Positions 15,526 through 22,216 of a stretch of DNA of 22,216 nt are shown piece after piece (within the stretch, counting starts at the first letter, position 1; each line of letters starts with the position of its first letter). Below the pieces are notes generated by a model that searched no databases, was not told where the DNA came from, and saw nothing but the letters and a program-made list of their open reading frames with translations. The translations under genes were made by a program, and so were the position numbers. The stretch lies in the NCBI RefSeq assembly GCF_014384995.1, contig NZ_JACRSY010000043.1, forward strand, positions 1 to 22,216. Reading direction: 5' to 3'. The DNA is from Zhenhengia yiwuensis. GTDB taxonomy: Bacteria; Bacillota; Clostridia; Lachnospirales; Cellulosilyticaceae.

Positions 15526-16290
15526 ATGTTTAGAGGTTATAAATATCGTTATAGACCAACGCCTAAAGCACCTACTTATATATATAAATCATCAGGTGGA
15601 AGGCGTTATAAGGAGCATAACTATCAAGGCTTATTAGCTGTATTAGCTATTATTGCCATATTTATTGTTATTTATATCCAGTTAGATAGAGAAGTTATGC
15701 CTACAGTTATAGCTATGGCAGAGCATGAAGCCACTACTATTGCTACTAAAACCATTAATGAGGCGGTTAATTTGTCCCTAGAAAGTACCCAGATAACGGA
15801 AGAGGATTTAATTAGCTATGACTATAATGATGCGGGGGAACTTGTATCCTGGAATGTAAATTCTATCCTTATTAATACACTCTGTGCAGATATCGTTGAT
15901 AAAATAGCCGATAAGTTAGATACAATAGGAAGCGTTTCTTTTAAAGTCCCTTTAGGAAACTTAACAGGTAGCCGTATTTTTGCTAACTTAGGACCTGAAA
16001 TTACTATTGAAGTATTACCAGTAGGTACTGTAAAGGTAGATTATGACAATGAAATTGTGGCAGCAGGGATTAATCAAGTTAATCACAAAGTATGGCTTGA
16101 TATTGATACAACAGTTCAAGTCGTTGTACCCCTTTTTGCAGATCAAATACATATTTCAAGACGTATAGTCCTTATTGATAAGATGGTTTCAGGCAAAGTT
16201 CCACCAAACTATGTTAATGTACTCCCTAATAATGTATTAGATGGCATTGATGCAGCAACCCCAAACACTAGCTACAATTTAGCTCCTTAG
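15526..16290 (+). CDS. yunB: Sporulation protein YunB
   Basis: 254 residues from the ATG at 15526, chosen because AGGAGG at 15514-15519 lies 6 nt upstream; an in-frame start 69 nt earlier has no such site. A Tyr/Arg-rich cytoplasmic start (MFRGYKYRYR) and one transmembrane helix (about 34-52) precede an extracytoplasmic domain with the family's conserved SFKVPLGNLTGS, ITIEVLPVGTVKVDY and AGINQVNHKVWLDI blocks. In Bacillus subtilis yunB is a sigma-E gene needed for full sporulation; by homology this protein should act in the mother cell. A possible sigma-E-like upstream pair (GTCATGG at 15466-15472 and an AATATATT region near 15488) is too weak to claim. The presence of this gene indicates an endospore former. 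Confidence 0.9.
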   Translation: MFRGYKYRYRPTPKAPTYIYKSSGGRRYKEHNYQGLLAVLAIIAIFIVIYIQLDREVMPTVIAMAEHEATTIATKTINEAVNLSLESTQITEEDLISYDYNDAGELVSWNVNSILINTLCADIVDKIADKLDTIGSVSFKVPLGNLTGSRIFANLGPEITIEVLPVGTVKVDYDNEIVAAGINQVNHKVWLDIDTTVQVVVPLFADQIHISRRIVLIDKMVSGKVPPNYVNVLPNNVLDGIDAATPNTSYNLAP

Positions 16291-16345
16291 ACATTATGCA
16301 CAAGGGAAAAATTAACCCGTTTATAATTTTATCTATTTTTGTGAG

Positions 16346-16374
16346 TTGTCATGATATGGTATAAATGATATATT
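16346..16374 (+). promoter_or_regulatory. Strong promoter for type III glutamine synthetase gene
   Basis: TTGTCA (16346-16351), a 17-nt spacer and TATATT (16369-16374) preceded by TGA, an extended -10. It lies between the yunB stop and the hairpin at 16393, so transcription would start near 16381 and run through the hairpin before reaching the gene. Confidence 0.68.
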
Positions 16375-16392
16375 AATTAAAAAAGTAGGATT

Positions 16393-16421
16393 AAGCGTCA
16401 CCGATTAGGCGACGCTTTTTT
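16393..16421 (+). terminator. Intrinsic terminator-like hairpin in the glutamine synthetase leader
   Basis: AAGCGTC (16393-16399) pairs with GACGCTT (16411-16417); CC and GG inside extend the stem past one mismatch around a GATTA loop. Six T follow (16416-16421). It lies about 12 nt after the predicted transcription start and about 36 nt before the gene, so it may attenuate the gene; it could also simply end yunB transcripts. Confidence 0.75.
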
Positions 16422-16456
16422 AATAAACATAATACTATTGTAAAGGGGCTAACAGG

Positions 16457-18562
16457 ATGGAAAATATTAAATTATCTGAACTATTTAGCAAAAATGTATT
16501 TGATGACAAGGTAATGCGTGAGCGTCTTCCAAAATCAACCTACAAACAGTTACATAAAACAATTGATGAAGGCTTAGAACTTGATCCAAGTGTAGCTGAA
16601 GTTGTAGCAAATGCTATGAAAGATTGGGCTATTGAGCATGGTGCAACACATTTTACTCATTGGTTCCAACCAATGAATGGTCGTACAGCAGAGAAACATG
16701 ACTCATTCTTATCTCCAACTTCAGATGGTCGTGTCATTATGGAGTTTTCAGGTAAAGAGCTTATTAAAGGAGAAGCTGACGGTTCTTCTTTCCCATCAGG
16801 TGGTCTTAGACAAACTTTTGAGGCAAGAGGTTATACAGTATGGGATTGTACATCTCCAGCTTTCTTAAAAGAAGATATTAGTGGTGTGGCACTTTGCATT
16901 CCTACAGTATTCTATTCACATACTGGTGAAGCGCTTGATAAAAAAGCACCATTACTTCGTTCAATGGAAGTTATTGAAGAAGCAGCACTTCGTGTACTTC
17001 GTGCATTAGGTGATACAGAAAGTAAAAAGGTTATTACAACAATTGGTGCAGAGCAAGAATACTTCCTGGTTGACAAACGCCAATATCAACAACGTAAAGA
17101 TCTTATCTTTACAGGTCGTACACTCTTTGGTGCTATGCCCCCAAAAGGTCAAGAAATGGAAGACCACTACTATGGAAGTATTAAAGAGAAAATAGGTAAG
17201 TTCATGCGTGAAATTGATATTGAACTTTGGAAGTTAGGTGTACCTTCTAAAACAAAACATAATGAAGTAGCCCCAGCACAACACGAGCTTGCACCTATTT
17301 TTGCAACAGCAAACGTAGCATCTGACCAAAATCAACTTGTTATGGAAGTGCTTCAAAAAGTAGCAAACCGTCATGATCTTGCTTGTCTTCTTCATGAAAA
17401 ACCATTTAGAGGTGTAAATGGTTCAGGTAAACATGATAACTGGTCCCTTGTAACAGATACAGGTATAAACTTATTCTCACCAGGTAAACAACCAAAAGAA
17501 AATTTATCATTCCTTATTTTCTTAGCTGCAACAATTGAAGCCGTTGACAAACATGCTGATCTTTTAAGATTATCAGCTGCAACTGCAGGAAATGATCATC
17601 GTCTTGGTGGGAATGAAGCACCTCCAGCTATTATTTCTATTTTCTTAGGTGATCAGCTTACAGAACTTCTTTACCACATTGCACGTGGAGAAGAGATGGA
17701 TGATTTAACAAAAGAAGTAATGGAAATGGGTGTTGCAACACTTCCAAAACTTAAAAAAGAAGTAACAGACCGTAACCGTACATCTCCATTTGCTTTTACA
17801 GGAAATAAATTTGAATTTAGAATGTTCCCATCTTCAGGATGTATTTCAGAAGCTAACGTTATTATGAATACAATGGTTGCTGAAACTTTACATGAGTTTG
17901 CAGATAAACTCGAAGGGGCAGAAGACCTTCAAAAAGCAGTTAATAGAATTGTACGTCATGCACTTAAAAATCATGGACGTATTATCTTCAATGGAAATGG
18001 TTACTCAGAAGAATGGGTAGAAGAAGCAGCAAGACGTGGTTTACCAAATTACACATCAACAGTAGATGTTATTCCAGCCCTTATCTCACAAAAATCTATT
18101 GATTTATTTAGCAAACTTAAAGTGTTTAGTGAAGTTGAACTCCATTCTCGTTATGAAATTCTTATCGAAGAATATTATAAAACAATCAACATTGAAGCAC
18201 GTACAATGCTTAGTATGGCAAAAACACAAATTATGCCTGCTGTAATTAACTACATGACACAAGTTGCTCAAAATGTAAGTATTATGACAAGTCTTGAAAA
18301 ATTTAATATTGATGCTCAAAGTGAAATGCTCACAGAGCTTAATACGCTATTAAATAGTCTTAAACGTGCTATTGATGAACTTGAAATCGTTCACAAAGAA
18401 ACAATTCAAATTGAAGAAGGCCTTGAAAAAGCACAAGCATTCCGTAACAACGTTCTTCCAAAAATGGAAGCATTACGTGAAGTAGCGGACAAATTAGAAA
18501 CAATTGTAGATGAAAAAATCTGGCCAATTCCTACTTATAGTGAATTACTCTTCAGAGTTTAA
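16457..18562 (+). CDS. glnN: Glutamine synthetase type III
   Basis: 701 residues, the typical GSIII length and far above the 440-470 of GSI. It makes glutamine from glutamate, ammonia and ATP in the cytoplasm as a dodecamer. Family blocks: HFTHWFQPMNGRTAEKHDSF (65-84), GAEQEYFLV, NEVAPAQHELAP (from 269), GSGKHDNWS, AGNDHRLGGNEAPPAI and KFEFRMFPSSG. A predicted coiled region occupies the last 100 residues. The ribosome binding site is AAAGGGG (16442-16448). Upstream there is a strong promoter and a terminator-like hairpin, so nitrogen-responsive attenuation is possible but not shown. With the glutamate dehydrogenase earlier in the window it completes ammonia assimilation. Confidence 0.95.
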   Translation: MENIKLSELFSKNVFDDKVMRERLPKSTYKQLHKTIDEGLELDPSVAEVVANAMKDWAIEHGATHFTHWFQPMNGRTAEKHDSFLSPTSDGRVIMEFSGKELIKGEADGSSFPSGGLRQTFEARGYTVWDCTSPAFLKEDISGVALCIPTVFYSHTGEALDKKAPLLRSMEVIEEAALRVLRALGDTESKKVITTIGAEQEYFLVDKRQYQQRKDLIFTGRTLFGAMPPKGQEMEDHYYGSIKEKIGKFMREIDIELWKLGVPSKTKHNEVAPAQHELAPIFATANVASDQNQLVMEVLQKVANRHDLACLLHEKPFRGVNGSGKHDNWSLVTDTGINLFSPGKQPKENLSFLIFLAATIEAVDKHADLLRLSAATAGNDHRLGGNEAPPAIISIFLGDQLTELLYHIARGEEMDDLTKEVMEMGVATLPKLKKEVTDRNRTSPFAFTGNKFEFRMFPSSGCISEANVIMNTMVAETLHEFADKLEGAEDLQKAVNRIVRHALKNHGRIIFNGNGYSEEWVEEAARRGLPNYTSTVDVIPALISQKSIDLFSKLKVFSEVELHSRYEILIEEYYKTINIEARTMLSMAKTQIMPAVINYMTQVAQNVSIMTSLEKFNIDAQSEMLTELNTLLNSLKRAIDELEIVHKETIQIEEGLEKAQAFRNNVLPKMEALREVADKLETIVDEKIWPIPTYSELLFRV

Positions 18563-18574
18563 TACAAATAAAAA

Positions 18575-18605
18575 GGTAAGTTTCCACGTAGAAACTTACC
18601 CTTTT
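18575..18605 (+). terminator. Terminator of glutamine synthetase gene
   Basis: Perfect 10-bp stem GGTAAGTTTC (18575-18584) and GAAACTTACC (18591-18600) with loop CACGTA, followed by CTTTTC. The T run is short but the position, 12 nt after the stop codon, is right. Confidence 0.85.
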
Positions 18606-18637
18606 CTATATAAGACCTTATAGGAAAAGCAAAAATT

Positions 18638-18646
18638 TGGTATACT
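18638..18646 (+). promoter_or_regulatory. Extended -10 element upstream of hflX
   Basis: TGGTATACT gives an extended -10 about 50 nt before hflX. No good -35 hexamer is visible at the expected distance. The leader contains a small GCTC-GCAT-GAGC hairpin (18664-18675) of unknown significance. Confidence 0.5.
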
Positions 18647-18695
18647 ATAAAATAATGAACTTAGCTCGCATGAGCGTAACTAAGAAAGGACTACT

Positions 18696-19952
18696 ATGGA
18701 AGAATTAAGAAAAGAAGAAGAGGTCGTAATTCTATTTGCGGCACAAAAGAAAAATCTTAAAGAAGATGATGCCTGGGAAAGTTTAGATGAATTAGAAGAA
18801 TTGGTAAATACTGCTGGGGCTAGAGCGGCGGTTAAAGTACTTCAGCGTGTGGACAGTATTAACCCAGGTTATTATATCGGAACAGGTAAAGTGGAAGAAC
18901 TTAAAGAGCTTGTGGCCTTACATGGTGCAACAGGCGTTGTATCAGATGATGAACTTTCTCCTGTTCAAATGCGCAATCTATCCCTTGAATTAGGTGTAAA
19001 AGTAATGGATCGTACCCTTGTCATCCTAGACATCTTTGCGCAACGTGCGCGTTCAAGAGAAGGTAAACTGCAAGTTGAAATTGCACAGCTTAAATATCAA
19101 TACTCACGACTTACTGGATTTGGCGAAATGCTTTCTAAACAAGGTGGCGGTATTGGAACAAGAGGTCCTGGTGAAAAGAAGCTTGAACTTGATAAGCGCC
19201 ATATTCGTACTAGAATGGAATTACTACAAGCTGAAATTGAAGAGTTTGAGAAACATAGACAGCTTCTTCGTACACGTAGACAAAAGAATAATATACCAGT
19301 AGTAGCTATTGTAGGTTATACAAATGCAGGGAAGTCTACTTTATTAAATGCACTTTGTGAAAGTGATGTTTACGCAGAAAATCAACTTTTTGCTACGCTT
19401 GATCCCACAACACGTTCGGCAACACTTCCAAGTGGCAGTGAAATTATGCTAACAGACACAGTAGGTTTTATACGTAAACTGCCTCATCATCTTGTTAAAG
19501 CCTTCTATTCAACACTTGAAGAAGCTAAATATGCAGATATTATCTTGCATGTAATGGATGCAAGTTCTGAACATTTAGCTACACATAATGAAGTTGTTCA
19601 TGAAACCCTAAAAAGACTAGATATTACTAATATCCCTATTATTACAGTCTACAATAAAATTGATCAAGTAGAAGGGCATTACCCTAAAGATGAAACCAGT
19701 ACACATAGTGTGGAAATTTCAGCTAAAAACAAAATCAATCTAGACGGTTTATTAGGTATTATAGAAGAGATGCTTTATGCCTCAATGCAGCCTTTCAAAA
19801 TTTTATTACCATACTCAGTTCCAGAACTTGTAGCTTTCTGTCATGCACAAGGTGAACGTTTAGAAGAGGAATATGTTAATGAAGGGATTGTATTAAAAGG
19901 CTATATACACAAAGATAAATTTTATAAAATTAAAGATTATTGCATTGATTAA
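18696..19952 (+). CDS. hflX: GTPase HflX
   Basis: 418 residues. Ribosome-associated GTPase that splits stalled or stress-damaged 70S ribosomes. The N-terminal HflX domain has GYYIGTGKVEELKEL (58-72) and DRTLVILDIFAQRA (105-118), followed by the glycine-rich GGGIGTRGPGE (150-160) and a coiled-coil segment (160-197). The G domain shows G1 GYTNAGKST (207-215), G3 DTVGF (254-258) and G4 NKID (320-323). The ribosome binding site AAAGGA (18685-18690) precedes the ATG by 5 nt. The gene appears monocistronic. Confidence 0.95.
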   Translation: MEELRKEEEVVILFAAQKKNLKEDDAWESLDELEELVNTAGARAAVKVLQRVDSINPGYYIGTGKVEELKELVALHGATGVVSDDELSPVQMRNLSLELGVKVMDRTLVILDIFAQRARSREGKLQVEIAQLKYQYSRLTGFGEMLSKQGGGIGTRGPGEKKLELDKRHIRTRMELLQAEIEEFEKHRQLLRTRRQKNNIPVVAIVGYTNAGKSTLLNALCESDVYAENQLFATLDPTTRSATLPSGSEIMLTDTVGFIRKLPHHLVKAFYSTLEEAKYADIILHVMDASSEHLATHNEVVHETLKRLDITNIPIITVYNKIDQVEGHYPKDETSTHSVEISAKNKINLDGLLGIIEEMLYASMQPFKILLPYSVPELVAFCHAQGERLEEEYVNEGIVLKGYIHKDKFYKIKDYCID

Positions 19953-19975
19953 TTGAAAAAGTTTTCAATCTTTTT
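19952..19975 (+). terminator. Weak possible terminator of hflX
   Basis: ATTGAAAA (19952-19959) and TTTTCAAT (19962-19969) form an AT-only-rich stem with a 2-nt gap, followed by CTTTTTC. It sits immediately after the hflX stop but is thermodynamically weak. Confidence 0.35.
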
Positions 19976-20093
19976 CGACAAAAACATGTATATTTTAATA
20001 CTTAAAGCTTTAACGGGCTAAAATTATTAAGTAAATTAGTTTTTATATGACGATTTATAGCATAAACCCTAATAAATTGCGATATCTTTTTCT

Positions 20094-20121
20094 TTGAAAA
20101 TATTTTATTATCCCCTATAAT
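20094..20121 (+). promoter_or_regulatory. Promoter of the DUF6514-like gene
   Basis: TTGAAA (20094-20099), a 16-nt spacer and a perfect TATAAT (20116-20121), 32 nt before the gene. Confidence 0.72.
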
Positions 20122-20153
20122 AGGAATATATATAAATCAAGGGGGATCTTTAG

Positions 20154-20399
20154 ATGGTGTATACGAAATATTATGTCGGTAAGACAAATTTATCGGACCT
20201 TGAAGTGAAGTATTTTGTTATTGAAAAAGAGAGAAAATATGGTATTGCCTTAGAACAATACTCAGGGGATTTAATAGAGTGTGATTACGAATATTTCACA
20301 GAAGAACATAATGAAGCCACCAAAGTTGCTCGCTTTATGCAAGAAAGTAGGGTAACACTTACTTCCATGACCGAAATCCTAGATGATTACATCCAATAA
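20154..20399 (+). CDS. Small cytoplasmic protein, DUF6514-like
   Basis: 81 residues, no signal peptide or membrane segment, rich in acidic and aromatic residues. The plan Y-x-V-I-E-K-E-x-x-Y-G-I-A-L-E in the middle, a stretch of acidic residues, then a helix ending in V-T-L-T-S-M-T-E-I-L-D-D-Y-I resembles DUF6514, a family of small clostridial proteins of unknown function. The match is from memory of the pattern and not verified. It has its own promoter, a very strong ribosome binding site (AAGGGGGA, 20139-20146) and its own terminator, so it is an independent unit. Confidence 0.8.
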   Translation: MVYTKYYVGKTNLSDLEVKYFVIEKERKYGIALEQYSGDLIECDYEYFTEEHNEATKVARFMQESRVTLTSMTEILDDYIQ

Positions 20400-20424
20400 A
20401 ACAGCCGATTTAGGCTGTTTTTTT
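20398..20424 (+). terminator. Terminator of the DUF6514-like gene
   Basis: AAAACAGCC (20398-20406) and GGCTGTTTT (20413-20421) form a perfect 9-bp stem around GATTTA, with seven T at 20418-20424. The stem starts inside the stop codon. Confidence 0.93.
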
Positions 20425-20428
20425 ATAC

Positions 20429-20457
20429 TTTTTCTTAGGCCTAAACTATGCTAAAAT
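20429..20457 (+). promoter_or_regulatory. Candidate promoter of the YigZ-family gene
   Basis: TAAAAT (20452-20457) preceded by TGC forms an extended -10; TTTTTC (20429-20434) lies 17 nt upstream. It follows the previous terminator directly, supporting an independent promoter. Confidence 0.45.
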
Positions 20458-20486
20458 AAAGTTAAAGATTAAATTAGGTGGTGCAT

Positions 20487-21125
20487 ATGTTAGACAGATA
20501 CATTACAATTGCAGGATCTGGTGAAGCAGAGATTGTTGAAAAAAAATCACGATTTATTGCCTCTGTTTTTCCTGTACACACACAAGAAGAAGCCGATGAA
20601 ATTTTAACTAAACTGCGTAAAAAATATTGGGATGCTACACATAACTGCTTTGCTTATCAAATTGGAGAGCGTAATGAGATTCAACGTTTTAGCGATGATG
20701 GAGAGCCACAAGGTACAGCTGGAAAACCTATTTTAGATGTATTAAAGGGACAAGATATTAAAGATACTTTAATCGTTGTAACCCGTTACTTTGGTGGGAC
20801 ACTGCTTGGAACAGGTGGGCTTGTAAGGGCCTATGGCAAAGGGGCTAAAGAAGGTATACTAGCAGCAGGGCTTATTGAAAAGATGCGCGTATGCCTTTTC
20901 ACTTTAGAGATGACTTATCCACTTTCAGGAAAAGTACAGTATCTCTTAAATGATAAGTCTTACATCATACGTGATACAGCCTATACAGAAGTTGTACGTT
21001 TTGTGGTAGAAGTAGAGATGGGCAGTGAAGAATCCTTTGTAGAATGGCTTATTAATGAGACGAATGCCGAGATTTCTATTGAAAAAGGTGACTATGTTCT
21101 TATTGAAAGACCTGTAAAGAGTTGA
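20487..21125 (+). CDS. YigZ/YvyE family protein (IMPACT/UPF0029)
   Basis: 212 residues. ATG 20487 is preferred over an in-frame GTG at 20478 because AGGTGG (20476-20481) is then 5 nt upstream. The N-terminal UPF0029/IMPACT domain carries KKSRFIASV, DATHNCFAYQIG, RFSDDGEPQGTAGKPIL and VVTRYFGGTLLGTGGLVRAYG, all nearly invariant in the family; the C-terminal 75 residues form the DUF1949 ferredoxin-like domain. Eukaryotic IMPACT inhibits the kinase GCN2; the bacterial role is unresolved, with translation or nucleic-acid binding suggested. Cytoplasmic. It has a separate promoter. Confidence 0.93.
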   Translation: MLDRYITIAGSGEAEIVEKKSRFIASVFPVHTQEEADEILTKLRKKYWDATHNCFAYQIGERNEIQRFSDDGEPQGTAGKPILDVLKGQDIKDTLIVVTRYFGGTLLGTGGLVRAYGKGAKEGILAAGLIEKMRVCLFTLEMTYPLSGKVQYLLNDKSYIIRDTAYTEVVRFVVEVEMGSEESFVEWLINETNAEISIEKGDYVLIERPVKS

Positions 21126-21151
21126 TACATGCCCCTACAATATGGTACAAT
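21122..21151 (+). promoter_or_regulatory. Promoter of yebC
   Basis: TTGATA (21122-21127, overlapping the upstream stop codon), an 18-nt spacer and TACAAT (21146-21151) preceded by TGG. The leader is about 50 nt. Confidence 0.6.
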
Positions 21152-21207
21152 ATTGAAGAAAAATTAGAATGTACGTTAGTGTATAATTAAAGGAGGCTTA
21201 TAAATAT

Positions 21208-21942
21208 ATGTCAGGACATTCAAAGTTTGCCAACATTAAACATAAAAAAGGCAAAAATGACGCAGCAAAAGGAAAAATATTTACAAAAATCGGTCGTGAA
21301 ATCGCAGTAGCCGTAAAAGACGGTGGTGGTTCTGATCCAAATACAAATAGAAAATTACGTGATGTTATTGCAAAAGCAAAATCAAATAACATGCCAAATG
21401 ATACAATTCAAAGAAGTATTAAAAAAGCAGCTGGTGAAGATAGTTCGGTGCATTACGAATACATGACTTATGAAGGTTATGGTCCAAACGGGGTGGCTGT
21501 TATTGTAGAGACACTTACAGATAACAAAAACCGTACAGCAGCAAACGTACGTGCAGCATTCTCTAAAGGAAATGGTAACATGGGTACATCAGGCTGTGTA
21601 TCTTTCTTATTTGACAAAAAAGGTCAAATCGTAATCGAAAGAGAAGCTACAGATATGGATGAAGATGAGCTTATGATGATGGCTATCGAAGCTGGTGCAG
21701 ATGACTTCGAAGCAGAAGAAGAAGGTTTCACAATCACAACAGATCCAGAAGTATTCTCAGACGTATACGCTGCAATCGAAGCTGCTGGCATCGAAATGGC
21801 ACAAGCTGAAATCACAATGGTTCCACAAACATCAGCTACTATTACAGCAGAAGCTGATCTTAAAGCATGGAATAAGATGATGGATCTTCTTGAAGATGAT
21901 GATGATGTTCAAGAGGTGTATCACAATTTTGAAGAAGAGTAA
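21208..21942 (+). CDS. yebC: YebC/PmpR-family protein
   Basis: 244 residues, normal family length. It begins SGHSKFANIKHKKGKNDAAKGKIFTK, the hallmark YebC/TACO1 start, and continues with GGGSDPNTNRKLRDVIAKAK, MPNDTIQRSIKKA, YEGYGPNGVAVIVE and NRTAANVRAAFSKGNGNMGTSGCV. Members have been described both as DNA-binding regulators and, more recently, as translation factors that help ribosomes at polyproline stretches; the sequence alone does not decide. The C-terminus is acidic (EDDDDVQEVYHNFEEE). AAAGGAGG (21189-21196) is an unusually long 11 nt before the ATG. Codon choice, with frequent ACA, GCA and AAC, fits a well-expressed gene. Confidence 0.95.
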   Translation: MSGHSKFANIKHKKGKNDAAKGKIFTKIGREIAVAVKDGGGSDPNTNRKLRDVIAKAKSNNMPNDTIQRSIKKAAGEDSSVHYEYMTYEGYGPNGVAVIVETLTDNKNRTAANVRAAFSKGNGNMGTSGCVSFLFDKKGQIVIEREATDMDEDELMMMAIEAGADDFEAEEEGFTITTDPEVFSDVYAAIEAAGIEMAQAEITMVPQTSATITAEADLKAWNKMMDLLEDDDDVQEVYHNFEEE

Positions 21943-21989
21943 GAATATAGTAATACCAATGGTTTTGGCTGTTTTTGAGATAACAAATT

Positions 21990-22067
21990 GTTATGGTATA
22001 CATCAAAAAATAGCCTAAGTTATGGTATACATCTATATTATGAACCACTTTTTTTATGGTATATGTC
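21990..22067 (+). repeat. Three direct repeats GTTATGGTATACATC between yebC and the IS30-like element
   Basis: Two identical 15-bp copies (21990-22004 and 22019-22033) start 29 nt apart; a third, diverged copy TTATGGTATATGTC is at 22054-22067. Each contains TGGTATAC, which looks like an extended -10 box, and the core GTATAC is palindromic. The first has TTGAGA 16 nt upstream of its TATACA and could be a promoter. They may be protein-binding sites or old mobile-element ends. No coding frame covers them. Confidence 0.7.
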
Positions 22068-22094
22068 AATTACCAAAAAGGGAGTGGTTTTTTT
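22043..22094 (+). terminator. Terminator downstream of yebC
   Basis: AACCACT (22043-22049) pairs with AGTGGTT (22083-22089). The T run following the left arm pairs with AAAAAGGG using G-U pairs, and GGTA / TACC pairs further in. Seven T follow at 22088-22094. It ends yebC or any transcript begun at the repeats, and contains the third repeat in its apical part. Confidence 0.75.
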
Positions 22095-22140
22095 GCATCT
22101 TGAATTTACAATCTAAGTGCAACACCTAAAAAAAATATGA

Positions 22141-22208
22141 CTCATAAGAGAAAATCCTAGTAAAATAGTGTTTGCGAAGACTACTATTGAAAGGATTAAT
22201 CTTATGAG
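22141..22208 (+). promoter_or_regulatory. Long imperfect hairpin hiding the transposase ribosome binding site and start
   Basis: Three nested stems: CTCATAAGA (22141-22149) with TCTTATGAG (22200-22208); AATCCT (22153-22158) with AGGATT (22192-22197); ATAGT (22165-22169) with ACTAT (22183-22187). The right arm contains the AAAGG ribosome binding site and the ATG at 22204-22206. Such structures are known in other IS elements to block transposase translation from read-through transcripts; that role is inferred here. Confidence 0.65.
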
Positions 22209-22216
22209 CCATTACA
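22204..22216 (+). CDS. Start of IS30-like transposase gene (truncated by window edge)
   Basis: Only 13 bases are present: ATG AGC CAT TAC A, encoding MSHY. Many Firmicutes IS30-family transposases begin MSHY followed by a basic helix-turn-helix region, which suggested the call. AAAGG (22190-22194) lies 9 nt upstream, and the start sits in a hairpin. Four residues cannot prove the family; it could be another protein. Confidence 0.42.

Larger units (their letters stand above)
22096..22216 (+). mobile_element. Left part of an IS30-like insertion sequence, continuing past the window
   Basis: The region after the terminator holds a leader and the start of a transposase-like gene. The exact left end is not determined; an inverted-repeat end may lie near 22100-22135 (around GTGCAACACC), but the matching right end is outside the window. 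The start coordinate is approximate. Confidence 0.45.

Noticed and set aside
16375..16456. ANTAR-type two-hairpin antiterminator leader
   Set aside because: Only one hairpin is present and its loop does not show the conserved hexaloop pattern; kept only as a general attenuator suggestion.
21990..22067. Repeats as a CRISPR array
   Set aside because: Repeats are only about 15 bp, spacers are 14-20 bp and unequal, only three copies exist and no cas gene is near.

Overview
The window looks like the chromosome of a low-GC, Gram-positive, spore-forming anaerobe of the class Clostridia; a Lachnospirales-type organism is my best guess. This rests on the AT-rich base composition, strong AGGAGG ribosome binding sites, extended -10 promoters (TGN-TATAAT), a type III glutamine synthetase, an NfnAB-type electron-bifurcating transhydrogenase, the sporulation protein YunB and a DUF6514-like protein. 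No rRNA, tRNA, CRISPR array or prophage was seen.

Layout: (1) 1-183, the 3' end of an IS3-like transposase and its terminal hairpins. (2) 385-4452, a redox/nitrogen block: gdhA-type glutamate dehydrogenase with its own terminator, nfnA-nfnB with overlapping genes, then a small Gly/Tyr-rich lipoprotein whose ribosome binding site and start codon lie in an inverted repeat. (3) 4498-7412, a minus-strand three-helix membrane protein, divergent from a B12-binding radical SAM/DUF4080 protein that is followed by endonuclease III (nth). (4) 7429-8670, a minus-strand GT4 glycosyltransferase convergent with nth. (5) 9077-12659, a UvrD/PcrA-type helicase, an unannotated 51-residue membrane peptide and a VanW-family protein, apparently one transcript. 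(6) 12707-15307, a class A penicillin-binding protein on the minus strand, convergent with vanW and divergent from yunB (15526-16290). (7) 16457-18562, type III glutamine synthetase with a promoter and hairpin leader. (8) 18696-21942, a plus-strand series of separately promoted housekeeping genes: hflX, a DUF6514-like gene, a YigZ/IMPACT gene and yebC. (9) 21990-22216, three short direct repeats, a terminator and the left end of an IS30-like element whose transposase gene starts at the window edge.

Functionally, glutamate dehydrogenase (predicted NADPH-dependent), NfnAB (makes NADPH from NADH plus reduced ferredoxin) and glutamine synthetase together form an ammonia-assimilation route. The PBP, VanW protein, GT4 enzyme and YunB are envelope or spore functions. 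The rest is DNA repair (nth, helicase) and translation-linked housekeeping (HflX, YebC). All three convergent gene pairs share one bidirectional terminator in which stop codons are embedded.

Most of the window is ordinary core chromosome, and I did not find a convincing new defence or mobile system. The points most worth a second look are the start-codon-sequestering inverted repeat before the lipoprotein gene, the unannotated 51-residue membrane peptide, the hairpin leader of glutamine synthetase, the duplicated cysteine module in the PBP tail, and the repeat/hairpin region between yebC and the IS30-like element.
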